A stretch of DNA of 21,652 nucleotides from Candidatus Zhuqueibacterota bacterium (GTDB taxonomy: Bacteria; Zhuqueibacterota; Zhuqueibacteria; Residuimicrobiales; Krinioviventaceae), in NCBI GenBank assembly GCA_003854995.1, contig RQOI01000476.1, positions 1-21,652 of the forward strand, read 5' to 3'. Within the stretch, counting starts at the first letter, position 1; each line of letters opens with the position of its first letter. The notes under the pieces were generated by a model, which saw nothing but the letters and a program-made list of their open reading frames with translations, ran no database searches and had not been told where the DNA came from. This document shows, one piece after another, positions 1 through 6,705 of this stretch. The translations under genes and the position numbers were made by a program.

Positions 1-890
1 TAATAGGTCAATTTTATAATTCGTCGGACATCGGTTTTTCCGCCATCCGCTGTGCCCAGAGAGTTTTGCAGATCAAAATCAAAGAACATGTTGCGGCCAA
101 AGGCCCAGCGCACCCCGACGTTCAAAATTCCTCTTGAGTAGATTTTGGAATCGTTCAAGGCGAAATCATACTCGACCAGAAACGCGAGATCGCTCACCAC
201 ATGAAAATCGCCCGCCATGAAAATGGTCGGCGTCGTCTCTTCTCCCTCCCCTTTATCAAGAGAATAGCTGATGCCGGCGTGCAGCCCTGCGTTCACAAAG
301 GTGGCATATCCTTTTGAAACAACGCAATAGAATCCTCGCGACTTGAATTGGTATCTGTCAAACATGTCCTTATGGTACGGAGGATCAGGCGTCGCCGGCG
401 GCGCGCAATCGCATGTCGTGTCCGGAGGCGGAAACGATGAGCTGGTAGGGTAATGGGGTCCATATCCCTGCGAATCAAAACCGAGCACGATCGCCGGCAG
501 CTTCATGCTTTCTTCGGTGACACGATAGATGAAATGAACTCCCGGCATTGGATTCCACGTTATTTTTTGCGCGTCACCGATGATATCCAGGCCGCCGAAT
601 GAGACACCAAACATGACCTTATTTGAAACACCGGCCGAGAGGCTGGCCAAAAGGCCGCCCTGTTCATAAATTCTGACGCCGGCGCGAAAAGAGCCGCCGC
701 GTAATATGCTGGCAGTGGGCATGTCAATGATCTGGATGGGCTTGGTGAAATAGGATTCCTCTTCTATGACCACGTTGCCAGAACCATAGGTTCTATCGCT
801 GAATTGAGGCTGCCCGTTCGCCGATGCCATGATGAAATATTGAGCACCGAGCGCAAACAAGAGGCTTTTCACCGTGCGGTCTATTTTCAT
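1..890 (-). CDS. YjbH-like exported envelope protein, 3' end cut by window edge
   Basis: An open frame starts at ATG 890 and runs 296 codons to the left edge without a stop. The final partial codon is TA?, so it could be Tyr or a stop. The N-terminus resembles a signal peptide (residues 1-27, ending near ASANGQ). Readable blocks include PTASILRGGSFRAGVR (58-73), GGLLASLSAGVS and GFDSQGYG (137-144). The rest alternates short beta strands and ends in LNVGVRWAFGRNMFFDFDL. From memory, this pattern matches a YjbH-like beta-rich family common in FCB-related candidate phyla, whose members end a few residues further on, so probably only a handful of residues are missing. A Pro/Cys-rich segment (about 149-174, with CDC at 160-162) interrupts the domain. 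A ribosome binding site (AAAGGGTG) and a good promoter lie just upstream. Function is unknown; an outer-membrane or periplasmic role is inferred. Confidence 0.75.
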   Translation of the reverse strand, partial: MKIDRTVKSLLFALGAQYFIMASANGQPQFSDRTYGSGNVVIEEESYFTKPIQIIDMPTASILRGGSFRAGVRIYEQGGLLASLSAGVSNKVMFGVSFGGLDIIGDAQKITWNPMPGVHFIYRVTEESMKLPAIVLGFDSQGYGPHYPTSSSFPPPDTTCDCAPPATPDPPYHKDMFDRYQFKSRGFYCVVSKGYATFVNAGLHAGISYSLDKGEGEETTPTIFMAGDFHVVSDLAFLVEYDFALNDSKIYSRGILNVGVRWAFGRNMFFDFDLQNSLGTADGGKTDVRRIIKLTY

Positions 891-921
891 GGGACACCCT
901 TTGCTGTTTCAATTTTACTTA

Positions 922-950
922 AATGTAAGGCATCAAGGGTACAAAGTCAA
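922..950 (-). promoter_or_regulatory. Sigma-70-type promoter for the YjbH-like gene
   Basis: On the minus strand, TTGACT (945-950) is followed after exactly 17 bases by TACATT (922-927). These match the -35 and -10 consensus at 5 of 6 and 4 of 6 positions. The promoter lies 32 bases upstream of the ATG at 890 and in the gap after the preceding gene, so the YjbH-like gene probably has its own transcript. This rests on pattern only. Confidence 0.5.
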
Positions 951-989
951 TAGTTATAGGACGATAGACGGTGAAAAGTTTCGTTATAT

Positions 990-1577
990 CTAGATCCTTG
1001 ATATGACGCCAAAGCCAACCGTCACCATGAACATTGTTCGCGCTTCTTCGTGCAGAGGTGGAGTAGCCATCAAGTAGACGAATTGAAACTTTGTTCGCAT
1101 TTTGGTCAAAGAGCCCAGAGCAGTGTGAGTGCCAATGCCAACGACAAGTGCGGGTCCAAGATAGATCTTTGTATCATCGATTTTCTCGGATCGTTCTGCC
1201 CAAAGGCCGCCGCCAACTGAACCGTAGACGCCGGCTGTTGATCTTTCATTTTTTCTACCCCATGCCGTTGAACCTCTTCGATCAATATTGCTCACATCGA
1301 TGAGGCGTTTTGACAAGCTGCCGGCGAGCAAACCAGAAAGTGACAAATTTTCCGCATAATAGCGAAGGGTGATAGAGGGTTCCAATTCAAACATGAAATC
1401 GCGTGAAAAATAAACGGCCCATAATCCGTTCAAATTCACATTGGATTCTGAGGTGTCTCTTTCAGTCCTGGACCAAAAGGAAAAACCTCCGCCAATTTCC
1501 TGAGAGCCGCGTTTTTGTGCATGACCGGCGCTGCCAAGCAAAAAGATTGCGATGATAAAAAATGCCCAACGATTCAA
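990..1577 (-). CDS. Small exported beta-barrel-like protein (TTG start)
   Basis: 195 residues. The start is TTG at 1577: AAAGGAGA sits 5 bases upstream (1583-1590), there is no in-frame ATG or GTG upstream before an in-frame TGA, and the signal peptide follows directly (MNRWAFFIIAIFLLGSAGHA, cleavage near AQ). The mature part has alternating short strands with Gly-rich turns (GGGFSFWSR, YGSVGGGLWAER, IYLGPALVVGIG, FMVTVGFGVIS). This is typical of a small 8- to 10-strand outer-membrane barrel or an outer-membrane-beta-brl-like protein. It does not end in the usual aromatic residue but in ISRI. I do not recognise a named family. It sits between the TonB-domain lipoprotein and the YjbH-like gene, consistent with an outer-membrane role. 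Function is unknown. Confidence 0.75.
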   Translation of the reverse strand: MNRWAFFIIAIFLLGSAGHAQKRGSQEIGGGFSFWSRTERDTSESNVNLNGLWAVYFSRDFMFELEPSITLRYYAENLSLSGLLAGSLSKRLIDVSNIDRRGSTAWGRKNERSTAGVYGSVGGGLWAERSEKIDDTKIYLGPALVVGIGTHTALGSLTKMRTKFQFVYLMATPPLHEEARTMFMVTVGFGVISRI

Positions 1578-1582
1578 TCTAG

Positions 1583-1590
1583 TCTCCTTT
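1583..1590 (-). promoter_or_regulatory. Ribosome binding site fixing a TTG start
   Basis: AAAGGAGA on the minus strand, 5 bases before TTG at 1577. It decides the start of the small barrel gene, because no other start codon is available between an in-frame stop and the signal peptide. Confidence 0.7.
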
Positions 1591-1645
1591 CACTATGAAA
1601 ACTTAAGCAATGGTACTGAAAGGCGGGGATTATGCGGAAGTTTAA

Positions 1646-2479
1646 TCACTCATTCGAATGCAGCGGAAACAATTCTTTCATTTTGTTATAGTCATCGCGC
1701 TGCAACTCATCCAGCCTCTTTTTGATCTCATCCAAAAGAGCAGCATGTTGTCGTGACATTCGTCCCCTGTCAAGGGCATCAAGGCGAATCGCCCTCTCAG
1801 CATCAATTAACAGGCGAATCAGGTCTAGCTTGGCATTCTGGCGAAATTCTGATTCGGGATAGCGGTAGAGAAAGTCGTCAAACAGCATGAACGGCGCGAC
1901 AATCATTTTAGAAAAATCCGCCCATCGTTGCCGCGAATATTTTGTGACCGCTTTATGTATGAGCTCATTATAGCTGAGATCGTCATAGCGCTCGAGATAG
2001 GTCGTGATGCCAACGTATCGCATGTATAACTTTTGTTGATATTGTTTTTTTTCAACCGAATCCTGCGTCGATTCGATCATACGTTGAAAAGACATGACAT
2101 CCTGCAGCCACGTGTTCCGCTCAAAAGGCACTTCGGTGAGCTTGTAACGCAAAATCAGCTTGGTCCACGAGCTGACAGGTTTCTCATCGATAATGGCAGG
2201 ATCAAATGTCAACGTGCTGGCAAAGTGGTACGCTGCTGTATCAAGCACAGCATGGCCTGATGATTCCAGCACCTGCAGTTGTTCGGCCTTGCCCTCTGTA
2301 TCAACAAAAACACCCACTACCACCTCACCCTCTATTTTATCAAGTTGAGCTGACAGCGGGTATTCCAGTTCCTTATCGGAAATCACTTTTGCCGGCCGGA
2401 ATCGACTCGCAGTCGAGGCGCATCCCAGGATGACGGCAAAAGAGAGACAGAGGGCGCTATTGATCGCCCTCCTGATCAT
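1646..2479 (-). CDS. Lipoprotein with TonB C-terminal-like domain
   Basis: 277 residues. A lipobox LGC (Cys20) follows a hydrophobic signal, and the +2 residue is Ala, which favours the outer membrane. Residues about 35-115 fit a TonB C-terminal fold: ELEYPLSAQ (the YP at 40-41), GEVVVGVFVDTEGK, a helix with SSGHAVLDTAAYHFAS, and a closing strand LILRYKL. The rest (120-277) is helical and charged, with no domain I recognise. It has no N-terminal membrane anchor of the classical TonB type, so it is unlikely to be an ordinary energy transducer. It may use the fold for protein binding at the outer membrane. The gene starts 3 bases after the stop of the OmpP1/FadL-like gene, so the two are almost certainly cotranscribed. 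Specific function is unknown. Confidence 0.8.
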   Translation of the reverse strand: MIRRAINSALCLSFAVILGCASTASRFRPAKVISDKELEYPLSAQLDKIEGEVVVGVFVDTEGKAEQLQVLESSGHAVLDTAAYHFASTLTFDPAIIDEKPVSSWTKLILRYKLTEVPFERNTWLQDVMSFQRMIESTQDSVEKKQYQQKLYMRYVGITTYLERYDDLSYNELIHKAVTKYSRQRWADFSKMIVAPFMLFDDFLYRYPESEFRQNAKLDLIRLLIDAERAIRLDALDRGRMSRQHAALLDEIKKRLDELQRDDYNKMKELFPLHSNE

Positions 2480-2482
2480 TTC

Positions 2483-3880
2483 TTAAAACCTTATCGATAA
2501 CGTACCGACAACTTTTTGGAAACTGATGTCTTCAAGCGCCGGGCTATTGGTGAGGCCGTCCGTCGTCTCGCGCTGCCATTCGCCCATCAGGTATCCCAGA
2601 TCAACCATCACCTGTTTGTTCAACATCAGACTGGCGCCGGCCGTCACATATTGCTTGTCCGGCCTGATGTCTGTGTAACGATAGGGCGATGGATCCGTGA
2701 AATAACCGGCTCTGACTTTGGCACGAATGATGGGTATATACATCTCGGCGCCGAAGCGAAGTTTTGTCACGGCTTTAAAGTCTTGTTCAATTCTATTATT
2801 GATCTGATTCTGCGATTCATTGCCAACGGGTGGCTCTGTCAGGAATTGCGCGTTCGACCAGTCCTTGAACTCTGCACCGGCGGTGAAAAGAAAATTCAAC
2901 AATTTTGCCGAGGCGCCAAAATTGAAACTGTACGGCTCTTTCACTTTGTACTTTGTCGTGCCGCTATAGTCGCTCGCATAGGGTTCTACATTCACATCAT
3001 CGTAATATTCGATGCCTGATTCAGTCCAGTTCTCCGTAATCGTAAAGGTGGTCGGCGTGACGATCGTGGCGCCGAGGCGCAAGAAATCACCAAATCGATA
3101 GAGACCGCCAATATTCACATTGACAGCCTTGATTCTGGAATCAATACTTTGACTCATCGTCCAATAATCCAGGTCATTTATATAGTAGAGGGTGTCGCCA
3201 TTCGATGGTTCATATTCGAAAGTATTGTGCAAATTATAAATATCTTCTTCTACCAGCTCCATGGCATAGTCATCGTTGCCGCTGATAAAGTTGAGTGCTG
3301 CGCCGAGAAAGAAATTTTCCTGCACCTCCATCGAACCGGCAAAGGAAAAATGATCGCGCGTCCCTTTCTCGGTGATGGTTTGCGTCTGGTACATGTTATC
3401 GACGATCTCGGTGAATTCATTCTCCGCAGGATTGCCGGCTTCGAACCAGTCGTAGTAATAGGCCCACGCTTCATTATAGCCTTCAATTTTGAATCGATTG
3501 TCGTAATCCCGCACCTTGTTATAGCCGATTCCGAAGACCAGGCTTCCCTGAAAGGTCGGCACAGGAATGGTGATGCCGATCGAGTTGAGTCGACTAAAGG
3601 TGTCTTCTGTTTTTGTCTTGTTGCCCAGAAACTCGGCCGTGTTGACAAACTTGTTATGCGAAAAGCCGATATTCATCTCCATGCGTCGGAGCTGACCCAG
3701 GCCAGCCGGGTTCCAGTAAATGGCCGTGTAATCATCAGCAACCCCGACATAGGCGCCACCCATACCCATGGCGCGCGAACCCACGCCCAGCTCTTCGCCG
3801 ATGAAAAAGATTTCCTCCTGAGCGAATAGCGCCACAGTCATGAGCCCGATGAGCAAAAATATACTTTTTATCCTCAACAT
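2483..3880 (-). CDS. OmpP1/FadL (PorV-like) family outer-membrane barrel protein
   Basis: 465 residues from ATG 3880. I chose this over an in-frame start at 3919 because GGGAGAA lies 5 bases upstream and the signal peptide begins there (MLRIKSIFLLIGLMTVALFA, then QEE). The mature N-terminus has the family hallmark GVGSRAMGMGGAYVGVADD (33-50) followed by TAIYWNPAGLGQL. The protein ends in SIRF, with the C-terminal Phe typical of barrels inserted by BamA. Length fits FadL/TodX-type long-chain or hydrophobic substrate channels; the N-terminal signature is also seen in PorV/PorQ proteins, so a type IX secretion link cannot be excluded, but no other Por genes are visible here. It lies between the low-complexity lipoprotein and the TonB-domain lipoprotein, spaced as one operon. 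Confidence 0.88.
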   Translation of the reverse strand: MLRIKSIFLLIGLMTVALFAQEEIFFIGEELGVGSRAMGMGGAYVGVADDYTAIYWNPAGLGQLRRMEMNIGFSHNKFVNTAEFLGNKTKTEDTFSRLNSIGITIPVPTFQGSLVFGIGYNKVRDYDNRFKIEGYNEAWAYYYDWFEAGNPAENEFTEIVDNMYQTQTITEKGTRDHFSFAGSMEVQENFFLGAALNFISGNDDYAMELVEEDIYNLHNTFEYEPSNGDTLYYINDLDYWTMSQSIDSRIKAVNVNIGGLYRFGDFLRLGATIVTPTTFTITENWTESGIEYYDDVNVEPYASDYSGTTKYKVKEPYSFNFGASAKLLNFLFTAGAEFKDWSNAQFLTEPPVGNESQNQINNRIEQDFKAVTKLRFGAEMYIPIIRAKVRAGYFTDPSPYRYTDIRPDKQYVTAGASLMLNKQVMVDLGYLMGEWQRETTDGLTNSPALEDISFQKVVGTLSIRF

Positions 3881-3885
3881 GATAT

Positions 3886-3892
3886 TTCTCCC
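3886..3892 (-). promoter_or_regulatory. Ribosome binding site of the OmpP1/FadL-like gene
   Basis: GGGAGAA on the minus strand, 5 bases upstream of ATG 3880. It supports that start rather than the longer in-frame reading from 3919. Confidence 0.6.
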
Positions 3893-3921
3893 AGCTAGTC
3901 TATTCATTCGAAATGACAAAA

Positions 3922-5127
3922 TTACCGTCTACTGCCGCGGGAGCCGGACGAACCGCTGCTTTTCGATCCGGAACTGGATGATCCGGAACTGGATGATCCG
4001 GAACTGGATGATCCAGAGCTGGACGAGCCAGAACTGGACGAGCCGGAGCTCGATCTGCCCGAATAGCTGCTGCCGCGACTGGAGCTACCGGAACGGCTTG
4101 TTGAGCTGCTCCGTGACGAGGAAGGCCGGTAACCTGGTGTACTGCTGGAGCGACCTTCTGATGATGGTCGATTGCCGACACTCGATCGATCGGTCGAAGA
4201 AGACGATGAGCGACTCGAAGACGAGTTGTCGGCGTCCGATTTTTTGGTCACTGTCCTGGACCGCGTTCTGGTCGTCGCATCAGAAGGACGAGTCTGCGTC
4301 GTCCTATCTCTATCCACTGTGGCGTTTCGATCCACAGATCGTGGCGAAGACTGTCGTGTCGACGTCCGGGCTGCAGGAGCATCGGATGTACGATTTATTG
4401 TCCGCGTCGTCGACCTGCGGTCTGTTGATGGTTGGCTTCGCGTTCGCGAAATTGTCGTCCTGTCGGTTGTCGCCGCATCAATCGAGCGGCTGGCGCCTGT
4501 GCGGCCTCGATCAATCGTCGCTCGCGCGCTCGTCGCACGGGTTCGCGTCGTGACAACCGGACCGGCCGGCGTCATCACGCGCCGAGTGTTCCCGGCGTTC
4601 GTCTGCACGATGCCACGACGGTCGATCGTTCGTCTGGCGTCGCCGTAGCCGGCGTCGCCACCGCCACCGACATAAACCGGGTAGGCGATCGGGACACTAT
4701 ATCCCCACCCCCAATAGCGATGATAAGGAGATCCCCAACTACCATAATAATAGCTGCCGTACCCATAGTAGGGATCGTACCAAAATGGATCATAACCCCA
4801 GTAAGGATCATAGTATCCCCTGACATACCATGGATTCGAAGAATAATACCAGTAGGGTTCATACCACCATGAATTCAAGTAAGCGGGCGCATAGTCTCCA
4901 TGCACGTACACATCATGATCATAGTGGTGATAGACGACCTCGGGCTCTTCCGCACGCTCATATTCATCCCAATACTGCTCTTCTTCATTGCCCCTGTCTT
5001 CTGAGTAGTATTCATTGTCATAAACCTCAGACTTGACGCGACCCAGCTGAGTGTAGCATCCCGAAAGTGACAACAAGTACAGGGAGATACCACCCATCAG
5101 CAATAAAATCTTAAAATATCTCAACAT
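3922..5127 (-). CDS. Low-complexity lipoprotein: Tyr/Trp-rich then Ser/Arg/Thr-rich
   Basis: 401 residues. An excellent ribosome binding site (AAGGAGGAG, 5135-5143) precedes ATG 5127. Signal plus lipobox LSGC (Cys24, +2 Tyr) indicate an outer-membrane lipoprotein. Four compositional zones follow: an acidic segment (about 30-65, many Glu/Asp/Tyr); an aromatic segment (about 66-150) with repeated YDPYWGY-like units and GGGG at 154-157; an Arg/Thr/Ser/Asp segment (165-300) with recurring TTRT, DRT and SRT blocks; and a Ser/Gly tail (300-401) ending in SSGSS repeats and GSRGSRR. I recognise no catalytic domain. The mix of aromatic and basic low-complexity sequence suggests a surface, matrix-binding or structural role, but this is inference. 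It probably heads the operon with the FadL-like gene, 41 bases downstream. Confidence 0.8.
   Translation of the reverse strand: MLRYFKILLLMGGISLYLLSLSGCYTQLGRVKSEVYDNEYYSEDRGNEEEQYWDEYERAEEPEVVYHHYDHDVYVHGDYAPAYLNSWWYEPYWYYSSNPWYVRGYYDPYWGYDPFWYDPYYGYGSYYYGSWGSPYHRYWGWGYSVPIAYPVYVGGGGDAGYGDARRTIDRRGIVQTNAGNTRRVMTPAGPVVTTRTRATSARATIDRGRTGASRSIDAATTDRTTISRTRSQPSTDRRSTTRTINRTSDAPAARTSTRQSSPRSVDRNATVDRDRTTQTRPSDATTRTRSRTVTKKSDADNSSSSRSSSSSTDRSSVGNRPSSEGRSSSTPGYRPSSSRSSSTSRSGSSSRGSSYSGRSSSGSSSSGSSSSGSSSSGSSSSGSSSSGSKSSGSSGSRGSRR
3971..4045 (-). repeat. Five tandem 15-base repeats encoding SSGSS units
   Basis: Five consecutive 15-base units of the form gaactggatgatccg (plus strand) occupy this stretch. 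The first two are identical, the third differs at its last base, and the last two have gagctggacgagcca and gaactggacgagccg. They encode Ser-Ser-Gly-Ser-Ser units in the lipoprotein tail. The number of copies could change by slippage without shifting the frame. Confidence 0.9.
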
Positions 5128-5300
5128 GATAGCTCTCCTCCTTTCAAGAGCAATGAAAAAATTCTGTCTGGTGTCAAAATTTCATCCACCTTCATTCACT
5201 TTTTTAGACGTGCCATTTTATCCCGTTGTTTACTGCATGACGTAACAGTTTTAAGATATCAATAGTAGAACAGCAAAATAATTGTGAGATAATCCCATAA
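5128..5300 (-). other. 173-base intergenic region upstream of the low-complexity lipoprotein
   Basis: This is the longest gap in the window and is AT-rich. On the minus strand it has a perfect TTGACA (5172-5177) but no good -10 at 16-18 bases, and a TAAAAT without a clear -35. A promoter for the outer-membrane gene group is likely here, but I cannot place it. I see no clear terminator hairpin after the TonB-like gene. Confidence 0.35.
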
Positions 5301-5921
5301 TTAATCCGGTCTGAAAGTATAGTAACAGGCGACCCAGGCGGCGACTCTTTTCTTGCCGATCGTGGCGGGTGTGTATACACTCTTCTTCGCCGCGGCCAGC
5401 GCTGCATCAGAGCAGGTGCTGTTACCGGTTGAATTTTCAGTGACGACGGCCTCTTGAACCCGACCGTTCTCGTTCACATACATCATGACCTTCACTGTCC
5501 CCTGCACCTTTTGCTTTTGCAGCTCTTTGGGGTATTCTGGCAGCACCTGGACAATTGGACGTGGCGGTATGGTATCGGCATGCCCAACGGTCAATCCGCT
5601 GCTGCCCGCACGCGCATCGCCCGCCGTCCAATCAAGGATCGTTTCATCGATCGTGGCATTTTGCGGTATATCGGGATCTTCAGAAGCAATTGGAATCACA
5701 GGTCGTGGCGGCGGCTGATAGCCGCGTCGGACCGATTGTCTGGTGACCGGGATCTCTTCGATTTCAAAAGCAAAGGAGATCGGTTGCGGTTCCTCCGCAT
5801 GTCGCTCAAAAGCCTTGGGGAAAATATGCAACAGCATGATCAAAAATGCCAGAGAAATGACGAGAGACTTTTCAATGGTTTTTTGGTAGGTGAGCTTTTG
5901 TTTTTCAAATTGGTTGCTCAT
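5301..5921 (-). CDS. TonB-like energy transducer
   Basis: 206 residues. A short cytosolic start is followed by one membrane segment (about 18-35, LVISLAFLIMLLHIF). A modest Pro-containing linker follows (PPPRPVIPI at 70-78, PPRPIVQ at 119-125). The TonB C-terminal domain spans 127-206: PEYP (128-131), QGTVKVMMYVNENGRV, SDAALAAAKKSVYTPA and the end YYTFRPD. In known systems TonB carries proton-motive energy from ExbB/ExbD to outer-membrane receptors. No exbB or exbD lies in this window, and the linker is short for a periplasm-spanning TonB. Cys170 and Cys199 could pair in the periplasm. The ATG is only 34 bases after the batE stop, with AAGG touching it, so translation may depend on coupling. 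It is probably the last gene of the Bat operon. Confidence 0.85.
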   Translation of the reverse strand: MSNQFEKQKLTYQKTIEKSLVISLAFLIMLLHIFPKAFERHAEEPQPISFAFEIEEIPVTRQSVRRGYQPPPRPVIPIASEDPDIPQNATIDETILDWTAGDARAGSSGLTVGHADTIPPRPIVQVLPEYPKELQKQKVQGTVKVMMYVNENGRVQEAVVTENSTGNSTCSDAALAAAKKSVYTPATIGKKRVAAWVACYYTFRPD

Positions 5922-5955
5922 CCTTCACAGGGGGTTCCGATTGTTCATTTGGGAA

Positions 5956-6705
5956 CTAGATGATCTCCAGTGCAGTGTGCGGAATCCAGCCATCCTTGCC
6001 GTCCGTCAAGCGGATGCGGAAGAAATCTCCGGACTGCGCAATGATCTGTATCTTTACACCTTCGTGCAAAGCGAACATTTCCGTCGAATCAGCAGAAGGA
6101 CTGCTCACGACACTCACCTTCTCGACGAGGATGATGCCATGTCGATTGTGAACATCCTCCCGCACGCGAACGGCGAACAGAGCGCCGATAAAAAAGAGCA
6201 GTATGAAAATGGGCAGTCGAAAAATTCGCGTCCAGTTGAGAAGGACAGTGTTTTTGCTAAAAAATCGAATGACAATGAGTGCGATGAGCAGCAGGTATAG
6301 TCCAACAGCCAGCATGGCAAATGCTTTCAGGCTGAGTAAGTTTTTTGTACCATGCCAAAATTGAAAGAAAAAATCCGCTTCCGGCGAAGGTATCTTGTCC
6401 ACCACGCGAAGCTGCGCGATCTGGAGATTGAACTCAATATCATCGTCGCTCGGCGCCAGCTTTTTAGCGCGCTCATAATTCAAAATAGCCTTGCCAGTTT
6501 GACCCATTTTATAATAGGCGTTGCCAAGATTATAGTAAATCGCCGCACTCGCCCGTCCCTGCTGCAAGGCTGCTTCAAAATGGCTGACGGCGGTCTCATA
6601 ATCATTCTGCTGGTAGGCATCGACGCCTTGTCGGAACAGATACTCCGTCTGTTCAGCCATGCATCCGGAGGCAACGATCATGAAAAGCAGGATCACTCGT
6701 CTCAT
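5956..6705 (-). CDS. batE: BatE-like TPR protein with SH3-like domain
   Basis: 249 residues. N-terminal signal with a possible lipobox ASGC (Cys15). TPR units cover about 20-85 (YLFRQGVDAYQQNDYETAVS, AAIYYNLGNAYYKMGQTGKA). Two membrane segments follow (about 125-148 and 164-180). A C-terminal bacterial SH3-like domain (187-249) has VSVVSSPSADS, ALHEGVKIQII and GKDGWIPHTALEII. This order matches BatE of Bacteroides-type aerotolerance operons. The stop of batD (TAA) directly abuts this ATG, so translation is probably coupled. The protein likely sits in the inner membrane with its SH3-like part exposed, and may bind peptidoglycan or a partner; that is inference from the fold. Confidence 0.85.
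   Translation of the reverse strand: MRRVILLFMIVASGCMAEQTEYLFRQGVDAYQQNDYETAVSHFEAALQQGRASAAIYYNLGNAYYKMGQTGKAILNYERAKKLAPSDDDIEFNLQIAQLRVVDKIPSPEADFFFQFWHGTKNLLSLKAFAMLAVGLYLLLIALIVIRFFSKNTVLLNWTRIFRLPIFILLFFIGALFAVRVREDVHNRHGIILVEKVSVVSSPSADSTEMFALHEGVKIQIIAQSGDFFRIRLTDGKDGWIPHTALEII

Noticed and set aside
3149..3829. 226-codon open frame on the plus strand opposite the FadL-like gene
   Set aside because: It is antisense to a clear barrel gene, with no start signal and no family resemblance.
3900..4181. Minus-strand frame with DHPVP repeats
   Set aside because: It is the 15-base repeat read in another frame. The lipoprotein frame has the start, ribosome binding site and lipobox.
5128..5300. 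Promoter with the perfect TTGACA at 5172-5177
   Set aside because: At 16-18 bases downstream there is only ATTGCT-like sequence, so no convincing -10.
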